Positions 1 to 7,376 of a stretch of DNA of 57,733 nt are shown one piece after another. The notes beneath the pieces were generated by a model. That model was given only the letters and a program-made list of their open reading frames with translations. It had not been told where the DNA came from and did no database searches. Position 1 is the stretch's first letter, and each line of letters begins with the position of its first letter. The position numbers and the translations under genes were made by a program. Origin of the DNA: an uncultured Fibrobacter sp. (GTDB lineage Bacteria > Fibrobacterota > Fibrobacteria > Fibrobacterales > Fibrobacteraceae); contig CAMHDS010000009.1 of the NCBI GenBank assembly GCA_946183925.1, forward strand, positions 1 to 57,733. The letters are read 5' to 3'.

Positions 1-2
1 AC

Positions 3-71
3 TTTGATGCCGGCACCATCCTTTTTGCCGTGGGCTTCACGCTCATGATGGTGCTGGATTCGGCCCTGTAG
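3..71 (+). CDS. C-terminal end of a ZIP-family metal transporter (partial)
   Basis: Only the last 22 codons are in the window, encoding a hydrophobic tail that ends LMMVLDSAL before a TAG. The pattern (F)AVGFTLMMVLD.AL resembles the last transmembrane helix of ZIP/ZupT-type divalent metal transporters, which commonly end in a G.xLMMxLDxxLG segment. The position immediately upstream of a Zur-like repressor and the ZnuABC importer fits a zinc transporter. The gene runs off the left edge, so the start, length and metal-binding residues cannot be seen. Other small membrane proteins could share such a tail. Confidence 0.5.
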   Translation, partial: FDAGTILFAVGFTLMMVLDSAL

Positions 72-96
72 GGCAAAAATCTCCAAAAATACAGAA

Positions 97-125
97 TTGA
101 CAATCATTCGCAAATTGACTATATT
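97..125 (+). promoter_or_regulatory. Sigma-70-type promoter of the zur-znu operon
   Basis: TTGACA at 97-102 and TATATT at 120-125 are separated by 17 bases, close to the sigma-70 consensus. The predicted transcription start is near 132, about 35 bases before the Fur-family start codon. The -10 element lies inside the spacer of the palindrome at 104-140, so a repressor bound there would block RNA polymerase. Confidence 0.7.
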
Positions 126-140
126 TGAATTTGCGAATGA
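104..140. promoter_or_regulatory. Zur/Fur-like operator palindrome
   Basis: Perfect inverted repeat with 13-base arms: TCATTCGCAAATT (104-116) and AATTTGCGAATGA (128-140), separated by 11 bases. It overlaps the spacer and -10 of the promoter at 97-125 and lies directly upstream of a Fur-family gene and a zinc ABC importer. That is the expected arrangement for an autoregulated Zur operator. The metal specificity is inferred from the neighbours. Confidence 0.7.
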
Positions 141-167
141 GTTGCAAATTGTAAAATTAGAGAAAAA

Positions 168-605
168 ATGGAATACAAGACCCAGTCAAAACAGCAGATT
201 CTGGACTTTATGGTAGGCAATCCGGACCGGATTTTCAAGGCGTCTGAAATAGCCAAAAGCCTACCCGAAATCTCGCTGAGCACCGTTTACAGGAACCTTT
301 CCAGGCTCGAAAAAGCCGGACTAATCCAGATTGTGGGCGCCGCCGAGAACAACGAACTGCAATACCGCTATACGGGTCCTGGCCGTTGCGAAGCCAAGAT
401 GCACCTGGTGTGCAAGGATTGCGGTAAGTTTTTCCACCTGGACGGCCCCGCCCTCAAGATGTTGCAGCTTTCCGTGCAGCGGGTAAGCGGTTTCGAGCTG
501 GACCAGCAACAGTCCGTGCTGCTGGGCCGTTGTGCAGGCTGTTCCGGAAGGCCTCGCGCCCCTCGCCCAGGAATGCCTGGCCGTTCAAGGAGGCGTCATG
601 TTTAA
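168..605 (+). CDS. zur: Fur-family metalloregulator, probably Zur
   Basis: A 145-residue Fur-superfamily repressor. The N-terminal winged helix includes LSTVYRNLSRLEKAGLI (residues 37-53), the recognition-helix region typical of Fur/Zur. Two CxxC pairs (C82/C85 and C122/C125) would form the structural zinc site. It is followed by znuA-znuC-znuB and preceded by a ZIP tail, so the likely role is zinc-responsive repression of zinc uptake, acting on the palindrome at 104-140. The last 20 residues (Arg/Pro-rich, after CAGC) extend beyond the usual Fur end and overlap the start of znuA by 8 bases, which suggests translational coupling. Fur or PerR function is less likely given the context. Confidence 0.85.
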   Translation: MEYKTQSKQQILDFMVGNPDRIFKASEIAKSLPEISLSTVYRNLSRLEKAGLIQIVGAAENNELQYRYTGPGRCEAKMHLVCKDCGKFFHLDGPALKMLQLSVQRVSGFELDQQQSVLLGRCAGCSGRPRAPRPGMPGRSRRRHV

Positions 606-1671
606 GGGACTTTGGGCTAAGACGCTTCTCGCTGCGACCTTGTTGTTGGTGGCTTGCGGTACGAAATCTGAGACCGAAGGCGTTGCGAAGAAAATTTCCG
701 TTGTGGCCGTGACATACCCTCAGTACGACTGGCTCAGGAACGTTCTTGGCGGACGGATGGATTCCATGGATTTGCAGCTGCTCATCAAGAACGGTGCCGA
801 CCTTCACAGCTACCAGCCTTCGGCTCAGGATATTGCGGCCATTGCAGGTGCTGACATGATGGTGTATGTAGGCGGCGAATCCGACAAATGGATTGAGAAG
901 GCTCTTGCGGCGACCCCGAAAGAAGGGCGCATAGAAGTAAACATGATGAAGGTCTTGGGAGACCGGGTGAAGGAAGAGGAAGTCGTAGAGGGCATGCAAG
1001 GCGAGACGAAAGACGAAAAGCCTGCCCTGAGCCTGCCGAAGGGACGAAAGACGAAAGAAATCGCAGAAGAGAACCACGAACACGCTGAAAGACATCACCA
1101 TCACGACGAAGAGGAAGAAGTCGAGAACGACGAACACATTTGGCTATCGCTGAAAAACGCCGAATTGCTGGTAAAGGCTCTTGCAGAGTCCATCGCAAAA
1201 CTGGATACGGCCCATGCCACGGAATACCACATGAATGCGGCACTCTACATTGCAAAAATCAGTGCGCTGGACGCCCAGTATCGTGCCACAATGGAAAATG
1301 CAACGCTCAAGACAATCCTGTTCGGTGACCGTTTCCCCTTCCGTTATCTGGTGGACGATTACGGCATCAAGTATTATGCCGCTTTTGTGGGTTGTTCTGC
1401 TGAAAGTGAGGCCAGTTTCGAGACAATAACCTTCCTTGCGGGTAAAATGGATTCCCTCGAATTGCCCGCCATCTTCACGATCGACGGCAGCGACGGGAAA
1501 ATCGCCCGCGCGATTCTCGATGCCAGCAAGAAATCGAAAAACGCTGAAGTGTTGATGCTGAATTCCATGCAGTCGGTGAAAGACGAACAGATAAAGGTCG
1601 GCGCCGATTACCTTAGCATCATGCAGGATAATTTGAACGTGCTGAAGAAGGCTTTTGAACAGCATTTATAG
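598..1671 (+). CDS. znuA: Zinc ABC transporter substrate-binding lipoprotein
   Basis: Cluster A-I metal-binding protein of a ZnuABC importer. I start it at ATG 598 because AAGGAGG lies at 587-593 and the product then begins with a lipoprotein signal (MFKGLWAK, hydrophobic core, LLVAC lipobox). Family features visible are VVAVTYPQYDWLRNVLGG, the ligand region GADLHSYQPSAQD, and a His/Glu-rich loop (HEHAERHHHHDEEEE) followed by NDEHIWLS, typical of zinc-specific ZnuA proteins. The loop is preceded by PALSLPKG, encoded by a dispersed repeat. It overlaps zur by 8 bases and is followed by the ATPase and permease. Anchored in a membrane, it should capture periplasmic zinc. Confidence 0.9.
   Translation: MFKGLWAKTLLAATLLLVACGTKSETEGVAKKISVVAVTYPQYDWLRNVLGGRMDSMDLQLLIKNGADLHSYQPSAQDIAAIAGADMMVYVGGESDKWIEKALAATPKEGRIEVNMMKVLGDRVKEEEVVEGMQGETKDEKPALSLPKGRKTKEIAEENHEHAERHHHHDEEEEVENDEHIWLSLKNAELLVKALAESIAKLDTAHATEYHMNAALYIAKISALDAQYRATMENATLKTILFGDRFPFRYLVDDYGIKYYAAFVGCSAESEASFETITFLAGKMDSLELPAIFTIDGSDGKIARAILDASKKSKNAEVLMLNSMQSVKDEQIKVGADYLSIMQDNLNVLKKAFEQHL
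1005..1056 (+). repeat. Dispersed repeat inserted in-frame in znuA, flanked by 14-base direct repeats
   Basis: GACGAAAGACGAAA occurs at 1005-1018 and again at 1043-1056. Between the copies is a 24-base core containing CTGAGCCTGCCGAAGG, the type of short dispersed element translated here as LSLPKG. The total insertion keeps the znuA frame and extends the charged loop next to the histidine cluster. Confidence 0.6.
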
Positions 1672-1697
1672 GAGATGCCCGCCTTCGCGGGCATGAC
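1671..1697 (+). repeat. REP-type hairpin between znuA and znuC
   Basis: GGAG (1671-1674) is followed by a perfect 8-base-pair hairpin: ATGCCCGC (1675-1682), loop CTTC, GCGGGCAT (1687-1694). The znuC start codon is 9 bases after the hairpin. No other Shine-Dalgarno-like sequence precedes znuC, so folding of the hairpin may bring GGAG within normal distance of the start. The same family occurs at 2375-2402. Confidence 0.75.
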
Positions 1698-1703
1698 TAA
1701 CGA

Positions 1704-2360
1704 ATGGTAAACGCAAAGACACTTATAAAATGCCGTCAGCTGACGCTAGGTTATGGTAGCAAGGATCTGGTCCGGGATTTGGATTACGATATAAACGAAG
1801 GCGATTACCTTTGTATTGTAGGTCATAATGGTTCTGGCAAGACCACGTTCCTGAAGGGAATTGCCGGCCTTCTTTCGCCCAAGTCGGGAAGCATTGAACT
1901 CTGTGGCGGTCTTAACCGCAATCAAATCGGGTACTTGCCGCAGATGACGGTGGTACAGAAGGACTTTCCCGCTTCTGTCGAAGAGATTGTTCTGTCGGCG
2001 TTTCAGGGGAAACACCGGCTGTTGCCTTTTTACAAGTCGGCGCACCGGGAGCGCGCCATGGAATGCATGGCGCTCACCCGAACCGAAAGTTTGCGAAAGT
2101 CCTGCTTCCGCGAACTTTCGGGGGGCCAGAAGCAGCGGGTACTGCTGGCGAGGGCCCTGTGCGCCGCCGAACGCCTGCTCTTGCTAGACGAGCCCGTTAC
2201 CGGTCTAGACCCTGAATCTACCGGAACCATGTACCGCGTTATCGAAGACCTGCACCAAAAGGGAATGACGGTCGTCATGGTGACCCACGATGTGGATACC
2301 GCCCTGGACGACGCCACCCGCGTCATGGATTTCAATAAGATATCAACTAAGGAAATATAA
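1704..2360 (+). CDS. znuC: Zinc ABC transporter ATP-binding protein
   Basis: A 218-residue ABC ATPase energising ZnuB. Walker A is GHNGSGKT (residues 40-47), the signature is LSGGQKQR, and Walker B is LLLLDEPV followed by a TGLDP D-loop and the switch histidine in MVTHD. The Q-loop is GYLPQ. Length is near that of a bare nucleotide-binding domain, shorter than E. coli ZnuC, which has a C-terminal extension. It lies between the binding protein and the permease in one orientation. Its ribosome-binding site appears to sit 5' of the REP hairpin. Confidence 0.9.
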   Translation: MVNAKTLIKCRQLTLGYGSKDLVRDLDYDINEGDYLCIVGHNGSGKTTFLKGIAGLLSPKSGSIELCGGLNRNQIGYLPQMTVVQKDFPASVEEIVLSAFQGKHRLLPFYKSAHRERAMECMALTRTESLRKSCFRELSGGQKQRVLLARALCAAERLLLLDEPVTGLDPESTGTMYRVIEDLHQKGMTVVMVTHDVDTALDDATRVMDFNKISTKEI

Positions 2361-2374
2361 AACCATTAAGCCAA

Positions 2375-2402
2375 GGAGATCCCCGCCTTCGCGGGGATGA
2401 CA
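2375..2402 (+). repeat. REP-type hairpin between znuC and znuB
   Basis: AAGGAG (2373-2378) is followed by ATCCCCGC (2379-2386), loop CTTC, GCGGGGAT (2391-2398), then GACA. The znuB ATG is 11 bases after the stem. This is the same arrangement as at 1671-1697, with compensating changes in the stem (CCCC/GGGG instead of GCCC/GGGC), so the structure is conserved and not only the sequence. Confidence 0.75.
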
Positions 2403-2409
2403 GTGTGGT

Positions 2410-3255
2410 ATGCCAATTGACAAGCTTCTTTTCTACCTAGATTTCCCATTTGTGCGCTATGCCATTATCGTAGGCGTCTTGGTTTCGCTCTGCTCGTCGC
2501 TCCTGGGCGTGACCCTGGTACTCAAGCGTTACTCCTACATTGGTGACGGTCTTTCCCATGTGGCCTTCGGGGCCCTTGCCATTGCCGCAGTACTCAAGGT
2601 CACAAACAACATGCTCATTATCTTGCCCGTGACAGTCGCGGTCGCCATCCTCTTGCTTTGCACCGGTAAGAACGCCCGGGTCAAGGGGGACGCCGCCATC
2701 GCCATGGTCTCGGTTGGGGCACTTGCTCTTGGTTATCTGTTGATGAACCTGTTTTCTACATCGGCGAATATTTCGGGCGATGTGTGCACCACCTTGTTTG
2801 GTTCTACATCCATTCTTACATTGAAAGCAGGGGAAGTGTATCTCTGTGTAGTCCTTTCCGTTGTCGTGCTGGCCATTTTTGTGTTGTTTTACCACAAGAT
2901 TTTTGCCATCACCTTCGACGAAAATTTTGCCCAGGCGACCGGCGTGAATACCGCTTTTTTCAACCTGCTGATAGCCGTTGTCGTTGCGGTCATTATCGTG
3001 CTTGCTATGAACCTGGTGGGGGCGCTACTGGTATCGGCCTTGGTGGTGTTCCCGGCTCTTTCGGCCATGCGGGTATTCAAGAGCTTTTTTGCCGTAACCG
3101 TTGCCGCAGCCATTATCTCAGTAGTCTGTTCGTTAGTCGGAATCCTTGTGGCCATTCTTGCAGGCACACCGGTAGGCTCCACCATTGTGGCCGCCGACAT
3201 TGTCGCCTTCGGCAGTTTCTATCTGATGAGTCTGATTCAAAGCAAAGAAGCTTAG
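2410..3255 (+). CDS. znuB: Zinc ABC transporter permease
   Basis: A 281-residue polytopic membrane protein of the ABC-3 family (ZnuB/MntB/TroC). It has about eight hydrophobic segments, an early CSSLLGVTLVLKRYSYIGDGLSHVAFGALA motif region characteristic of the family, and the later ALLVSALVVFPALSAM segment. It would form the inner-membrane channel partnered with ZnuC. The start follows the second REP hairpin. The biotin gene bioF begins 8 bases after its stop, with no terminator between. Confidence 0.9.
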   Translation: MPIDKLLFYLDFPFVRYAIIVGVLVSLCSSLLGVTLVLKRYSYIGDGLSHVAFGALAIAAVLKVTNNMLIILPVTVAVAILLLCTGKNARVKGDAAIAMVSVGALALGYLLMNLFSTSANISGDVCTTLFGSTSILTLKAGEVYLCVVLSVVVLAIFVLFYHKIFAITFDENFAQATGVNTAFFNLLIAVVVAVIIVLAMNLVGALLVSALVVFPALSAMRVFKSFFAVTVAAAIISVVCSLVGILVAILAGTPVGSTIVAADIVAFGSFYLMSLIQSKEA

Positions 3256-3263
3256 CGTAAGTG

Positions 3264-4496
3264 ATGAAAATGAATCCTGTTATTGATAAGTTTACAGATG
3301 CGGCTCTTTCGGAGATGCGGCAAAACCACACGTACCGTACCATGCGCCTGATGGAATCTCCTGAAGCTTCCCGCGTGTTGCTTCGCGATACAAAAGACGG
3401 AACTTCTCGCGAGCAAATTCTGCTGGCATCCAATTCTTACTTGGACTTGGCGAATATTCCAGAACTGAAACAGGCTATGGCCAATGCCGTGCTGGAATGG
3501 GGTACAGGGAGCGGCGGCGCACGACTTACCACAGGCAACAAGATTCCCCATGTGGAGCTGGAAACCGAAATTGCACGCTTCAAGGGCGAAGAAGCCGCTA
3601 TCACGTTCAATACGGGCTATATGGCGAATGTGGGGACGATATCGGCACTTTGCGGAAAGGGCGACTACGTTTTTAGCGACGAGCTGAACCACGCAAGCAT
3701 TATAGACGGAATTCGTTTGTCGCGTTCCAAGTGCCTTGTTTACAAGCACAACGACATGGCTGATTTGGAACGTGCCATTTTGGAAGCGAAAGATGCCGCC
3801 GGAAAATCCGGTGCAGAATTCCGTGGAATGGTCGTAACCGATGCAGTGTTTAGCATGGACGGCGACCTGGCGGATTTGCCTGAACTTTTACGTGTTGCCC
3901 ATGGGCATGATTGCCTTTTGATGATTGACGAGGCCCATGCTACAGGCGTAATTGGCAAAACAGGGCGCGGGTTAGCGGAGCACTACGGTTGCGGACACGC
4001 CGATGTTACCGTAGGTACGCTCAGCAAGGCCGTTGCCGCCGAGGGAGGCTTCGTGGCGGGTTCGGCAAAGTTGATAGATTTTTTGAGAAACAAGGCCCGG
4101 AGTTTCATTTTTACGACAGCGAAGGCTCCTGCCGTTGCCGCTGCTGCCCTAAACAACCTGAAGTTTATCGACGACCATCCGGAAAGGGTTCAGCAGCTTC
4201 GTGGCAATGTGGATTTCTTCTGTGAAAGCCTCCGCTGTGAAGGTTTGGATGTTGCTACGTCGCCATCGGCTATCGTTCCTATTGTTATCGGTGACGAGGC
4301 CAAGGCGATGCAGGTCTCGGAGGCTTTGCAAGAACGCGGAATTTTGATTCCTGCCATCCGCTATCCGACGGTTGCCAAGGGGCAAGCCCGTTTGCGTGCA
4401 AGCCTTATGGCGACCCATACCAAAGAGGAGCTTTTATTTGCCGCCCATACCCTGGCGGAGCTGTGCAACACCCCGAACCTCGTACCTCGAACCTAA
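3264..4496 (+). CDS. bioF: 8-amino-7-oxononanoate synthase
   Basis: PLP-dependent alpha-oxoamine synthase condensing pimeloyl-CoA with alanine, the first ring-building step of biotin synthesis. It has SGGARLTTGN, the MIDEAHATGV aspartate/histidine motif and the PLP lysine in GTLSKAVAAEGG (K255 counting from ATG 3264). A GTG at 3261 is an alternative start. About 410 residues is slightly longer than typical BioF. The glycine C-acetyltransferase family is similar, but bioD, bioA and bioW follow, which settles the role. The last codons (NLVPRT) are encoded by the CTAACCA-like repeat block that continues into the intergenic space. Confidence 0.9.
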   Translation: MKMNPVIDKFTDAALSEMRQNHTYRTMRLMESPEASRVLLRDTKDGTSREQILLASNSYLDLANIPELKQAMANAVLEWGTGSGGARLTTGNKIPHVELETEIARFKGEEAAITFNTGYMANVGTISALCGKGDYVFSDELNHASIIDGIRLSRSKCLVYKHNDMADLERAILEAKDAAGKSGAEFRGMVVTDAVFSMDGDLADLPELLRVAHGHDCLLMIDEAHATGVIGKTGRGLAEHYGCGHADVTVGTLSKAVAAEGGFVAGSAKLIDFLRNKARSFIFTTAKAPAVAAAALNNLKFIDDHPERVQQLRGNVDFFCESLRCEGLDVATSPSAIVPIVIGDEAKAMQVSEALQERGILIPAIRYPTVAKGQARLRASLMATHTKEELLFAAHTLAELCNTPNLVPRT

Positions 4497-4528
4497 TACC
4501 TAACCACTAACTACTAACCACTGCTTAC
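4473..4528. repeat. Short tandem repeat tract overlapping the bioF end
   Basis: Degenerate head-to-tail units such as ACCTCG, ACCTAAT, ACCTAACC, ACTAACT and ACTAACCACT. The tract starts inside the last codons of bioF and fills most of the bioF-bioD gap. Related tracts occur at 30481-30528 and, in reverse complement, at 47018-47045. Confidence 0.6.
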
Positions 4529-4533
4529 TAATC

Positions 4534-5244
4534 ATGTCCAAAGGTTATTTCATTACAGCAACCGGAACTGATGTCGGAAAAACCTATGTTACGGCTCTTC
4601 TCGTGAAAAAATGGCGGGACCTGGGAATTGACGCGGGCTACTACAAGGCTGCCCTCAGTGGGGCAGAACTCAGGGACGGTAAGTGGGTTGCGGGCGACGC
4701 CGATTATGTCAAGCGCTTTGCAAGTCTCGTTGATTCCCAAGAACAGTTGGTCAGTTACGTGTATAAGGAGGCAGTTTCGCCGCATCTTGCCGCCCGTAAA
4801 GAAGGAAACCCTGTAGAGCTTTCGAAGGTCCGCGAAGATTTCGAGGCGGCTTGCAATCGTCACGAATTTATTTTCGCCGAAGGTTCCGGCGGAATCATTT
4901 GCCCCATTCGCTACGACGGTGATACAACCTCTGGTATTGATGATGCTGCAAAGGCCGTGCCGCAAAAAATTTTCCTTGTAGATATTATCAAGGCGTTAAA
5001 CTTGCCAATCCTTGTGGTGACCACGGCGGCACTGGGTTCCATCAATGCCTGCGTTCTTACCGTAGAATACGCAAGGTCTCGAGGAATCAACGTTCAAGGC
5101 TTGATCGTGAACCGCTACGGCATGAGCAGAAATTTCGAGATGGAAGATGACAACATCAAGATGATGCAGGACTTGACCGGGTTACCTGTTTTTGCTAAAA
5201 TTTCTGAAGGGGACAATGATTTAGGAGTCGATAAAACTTTCTAG
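4534..5244 (+). CDS. bioD: Dethiobiotin synthetase
   Basis: ATP-dependent carboxylase closing the ureido ring of dethiobiotin from DAPA and CO2. The N-terminal P-loop ATGTDVGKT (residues 9-17) is the BioD form of Walker A. YYKAALSG carries the catalytic lysine region, and FAEGSGGIICP matches the conserved glycine-rich segment, with VVTTAALGSINACVLT downstream. At 236 residues it is of normal length. No clear Shine-Dalgarno precedes ATG 4534, because the upstream space is the short tandem repeat. bioA follows within 12 bases. Confidence 0.9.
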   Translation: MSKGYFITATGTDVGKTYVTALLVKKWRDLGIDAGYYKAALSGAELRDGKWVAGDADYVKRFASLVDSQEQLVSYVYKEAVSPHLAARKEGNPVELSKVREDFEAACNRHEFIFAEGSGGIICPIRYDGDTTSGIDDAAKAVPQKIFLVDIIKALNLPILVVTTAALGSINACVLTVEYARSRGINVQGLIVNRYGMSRNFEMEDDNIKMMQDLTGLPVFAKISEGDNDLGVDKTF

Positions 5245-5255
5245 ATTTGGCCCGT

Positions 5256-6572
5256 ATGAATTTTGATAGCGAACACCTGTGGCACCCTTACGCGGCGCTC
5301 AGGAATACACCTGCACGTTTTTTAGCAAAAAAAGCTCACGGCACGACCATTGAAACAGCCGATGGGTTGAAACTTATAGACGCCGTGTCTAGCTGGTGGT
5401 GCATGGCGCACGGACACAATGCTCCCGAAATCGTAGAAGCGATCAAGAAGCAGAGTGAAAAGATGTGTCACGTGATGTTTGGCGGGTTCACTCACGAACC
5501 TGCTATTGAACTTGGTAAGCATCTTGTAAAATTTTTGCCCGAAGGCCTGAACCGGATTTTTTATGCTGATTCGGGCAGCATAGCCGTAGAATGTGCCGCC
5601 AAGATGGCGGTGCAATACCAGCATTCCCTTGGTCATGCCGAACGTTGCAAGCTGGTGGCTTTGAAAGGCGGGTATCATGGGGATACGGCCGGAGCCATGG
5701 CGCTCAGCGACCCCGACGGAATGCATGTGCTTTTCCGTGGAATCATGCCGCAGTATTTTTTTGCCGAACGCCCGAACTGCCGCTTTGATGCCCCTTGGGA
5801 CGATAACGACTTTGCCTCGATGGAGCGTGTTGTGGAAGAGCACGAGAACGAAATAGCCGCCGTCATTTGCGAGCCTATTTTTCAGGGTGGAAACGGCATG
5901 TGGCTCTACAATGCGGGCTACCTAAAACGCCTCCGCGAGCTTTGCGACGAAAAAGGCATCCTGTTGATTCTGGATGAAATCGCTTCGGGATTTTACCGCA
6001 CGGGCCCGCGATTTGCAATGCAGCATACCGCCGATGCGAACGGCGAATACATCAAACCCGACATTTTATGTATCGGCAAGGCCCTTACCGGCGGAAGCAT
6101 TACCATGGCCGCTTGTGTCGCTTCGGAGAATGTGGCCGAAACCATTACGAACAGCAAGATTCCCGCGTTTATGCACGGGCCCACCTACATGGCGAACCCG
6201 CTGGCATGCGCTGCAGGTATTGCCTCCCTTACGCTTTTTGAAAATCGGAACTATGCAGGCGAAGTCGCCCGAATCGAAAAGCGGCTCCGTGCAAATCTGG
6301 AACCACTCCGCAATCTCGAAAACGCCGCAGACGTGCGTGTTCTTGGAGCCATCGGTGTTCTGGAGCTAAAGGCAAAACCATCCGCAGACGATATTCTGCG
6401 CGTGATTCGCGAAACGGGCGTATGGCTCAGGCCTTTCTGCAACTATGTCTATACGATGCCACCGTTTATTACAACCGATACCGAAATTGACCGCATTTGC
6501 GAAGCAATCAAGATGATTGGAGAATGTGAGCCTGCTCCAATTGTGGATGGCGAAGACGAATTTCACGAGTGA
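5256..6572 (+). CDS. bioA: Adenosylmethionine-8-amino-7-oxononanoate aminotransferase
   Basis: Class III aminotransferase converting KAPA to DAPA with SAM (or lysine in some homologues) as amino donor. Diagnostic features are HLWHPYAAL near the start, AVSSWWCMAHGHN, HVMFGGFTHEPAIEL, DEIASGFYRTG and the PLP lysine in CIGKALTGGS (K275). I use ATG 5256; a TTG at 5247 would add three residues. Spacing to bioD is 11 bases and to bioW 3 bases, so the four genes look like one operon. The C-terminus has a short acidic extension. Confidence 0.9.
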   Translation: MNFDSEHLWHPYAALRNTPARFLAKKAHGTTIETADGLKLIDAVSSWWCMAHGHNAPEIVEAIKKQSEKMCHVMFGGFTHEPAIELGKHLVKFLPEGLNRIFYADSGSIAVECAAKMAVQYQHSLGHAERCKLVALKGGYHGDTAGAMALSDPDGMHVLFRGIMPQYFFAERPNCRFDAPWDDNDFASMERVVEEHENEIAAVICEPIFQGGNGMWLYNAGYLKRLRELCDEKGILLILDEIASGFYRTGPRFAMQHTADANGEYIKPDILCIGKALTGGSITMAACVASENVAETITNSKIPAFMHGPTYMANPLACAAGIASLTLFENRNYAGEVARIEKRLRANLEPLRNLENAADVRVLGAIGVLELKAKPSADDILRVIRETGVWLRPFCNYVYTMPPFITTDTEIDRICEAIKMIGECEPAPIVDGEDEFHE

Positions 6573-6575
6573 AAA

Positions 6576-7358
6576 ATGGACTATTACAGTTTAAAAATGC
6601 GGGCTTCGCAGCAGATTGGCGAAGGGGAGCAGAAATGCGAACAGCATATTTCTGGAGCGGAACGCATTGTGAGTCGTGAAGCCGTCGAGGCGGTTTGTTC
6701 GGCAATGGCCCGCCGAGCCCTTACACATTCCAAAGGTGACCCGGACTTTATCAACATAAAAATCGAGAAGGTCTGCGAAAAGGATATCCAGATTTTAAAG
6801 GCACTGCCGGTCATACGGGTGGATGTGGATTCTTGGCAACAAGGACTGGACAAGGCCTTTGAACTCATCGAAAAAACTGTTTTTTCTTGCCATTCCCGCG
6901 AAGGTGAAAATACAGGTTCTCTAAAAGATTTCAGAAAAAAACTACCTGAACTTTTGCGCGAAACCTTCCCCATGCGGGGTGCCATGCTTTACGACATTGC
7001 TACCGGAGAGCGGCTTGAACCCGATCATGAGCGGGGTGTGCGGGCCACCTACATGGATGCGCTCCGTTCCAGCGATGTCGATAGCCCAAAGAACCATTTC
7101 AACGAAGCTATCGTGCTTGCGACCAAGGTGGCCAATGCCCCCGGCATGGTGGCGGAACTCTGCATTTCTGACGACCCTGAATATGTAACGGGTTACGTGG
7201 CCAGCAAGGAACTGGGTTACGTGCGCATCATGAAAATGAAGGAAATGGGCGACGAAAATGGCGGCCGTATATTCCTGTTTGATTCCCGCAAGGCTAAAGC
7301 CGAAGAATGCATAGAGCACCTACAAAAAAAGAAGGTTCTTGTAGATACGCAGCTATAG
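6576..7358 (+). CDS. bioW: 6-carboxyhexanoate-CoA ligase (pimeloyl-CoA synthetase)
   Basis: ATP-dependent ligase making pimeloyl-CoA from pimelate for BioF. The BioW signatures are MRASQQ near the N-terminus, HISGAERIVSREAV, THSKGDPDFINI, MRGAMLYDIATGERLEPDHERGVR and VAELCISDDPEYVTGYVASK. The presence of bioW means pimelate is the precursor used here, not the BioC/BioH route. Residues around SCHSREGENTG have no counterpart in the Bacillus BioW I remember and are encoded by a decayed REP-like sequence. bioB is not in the window. The gene ends 18 bases from a convergent transporter gene. Confidence 0.9.
   Translation: MDYYSLKMRASQQIGEGEQKCEQHISGAERIVSREAVEAVCSAMARRALTHSKGDPDFINIKIEKVCEKDIQILKALPVIRVDVDSWQQGLDKAFELIEKTVFSCHSREGENTGSLKDFRKKLPELLRETFPMRGAMLYDIATGERLEPDHERGVRATYMDALRSSDVDSPKNHFNEAIVLATKVANAPGMVAELCISDDPEYVTGYVASKELGYVRIMKMKEMGDENGGRIFLFDSRKAKAEECIEHLQKKKVLVDTQL
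6889..6912. repeat. Decayed REP half inside bioW
   Basis: CATTCCCGCGAAGG is the reverse-orientation left half of the REP family at 1671 and 2375 (CATCCCCGCGAAGG type). Its right half has lost pairing. It is translated as CHSREGEN. It lies between two well-conserved BioW blocks and accounts for roughly a dozen extra residues. Confidence 0.45.
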
Positions 7359-7376
7359 CTTGACTGTTGAGTGTTT

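Noticed and set aside
454..1137. Long open frame on the minus strand opposite znuA and the zur end
   Set aside because: It is antisense to two well-supported genes, has no ribosome-binding site and no recognisable domain.
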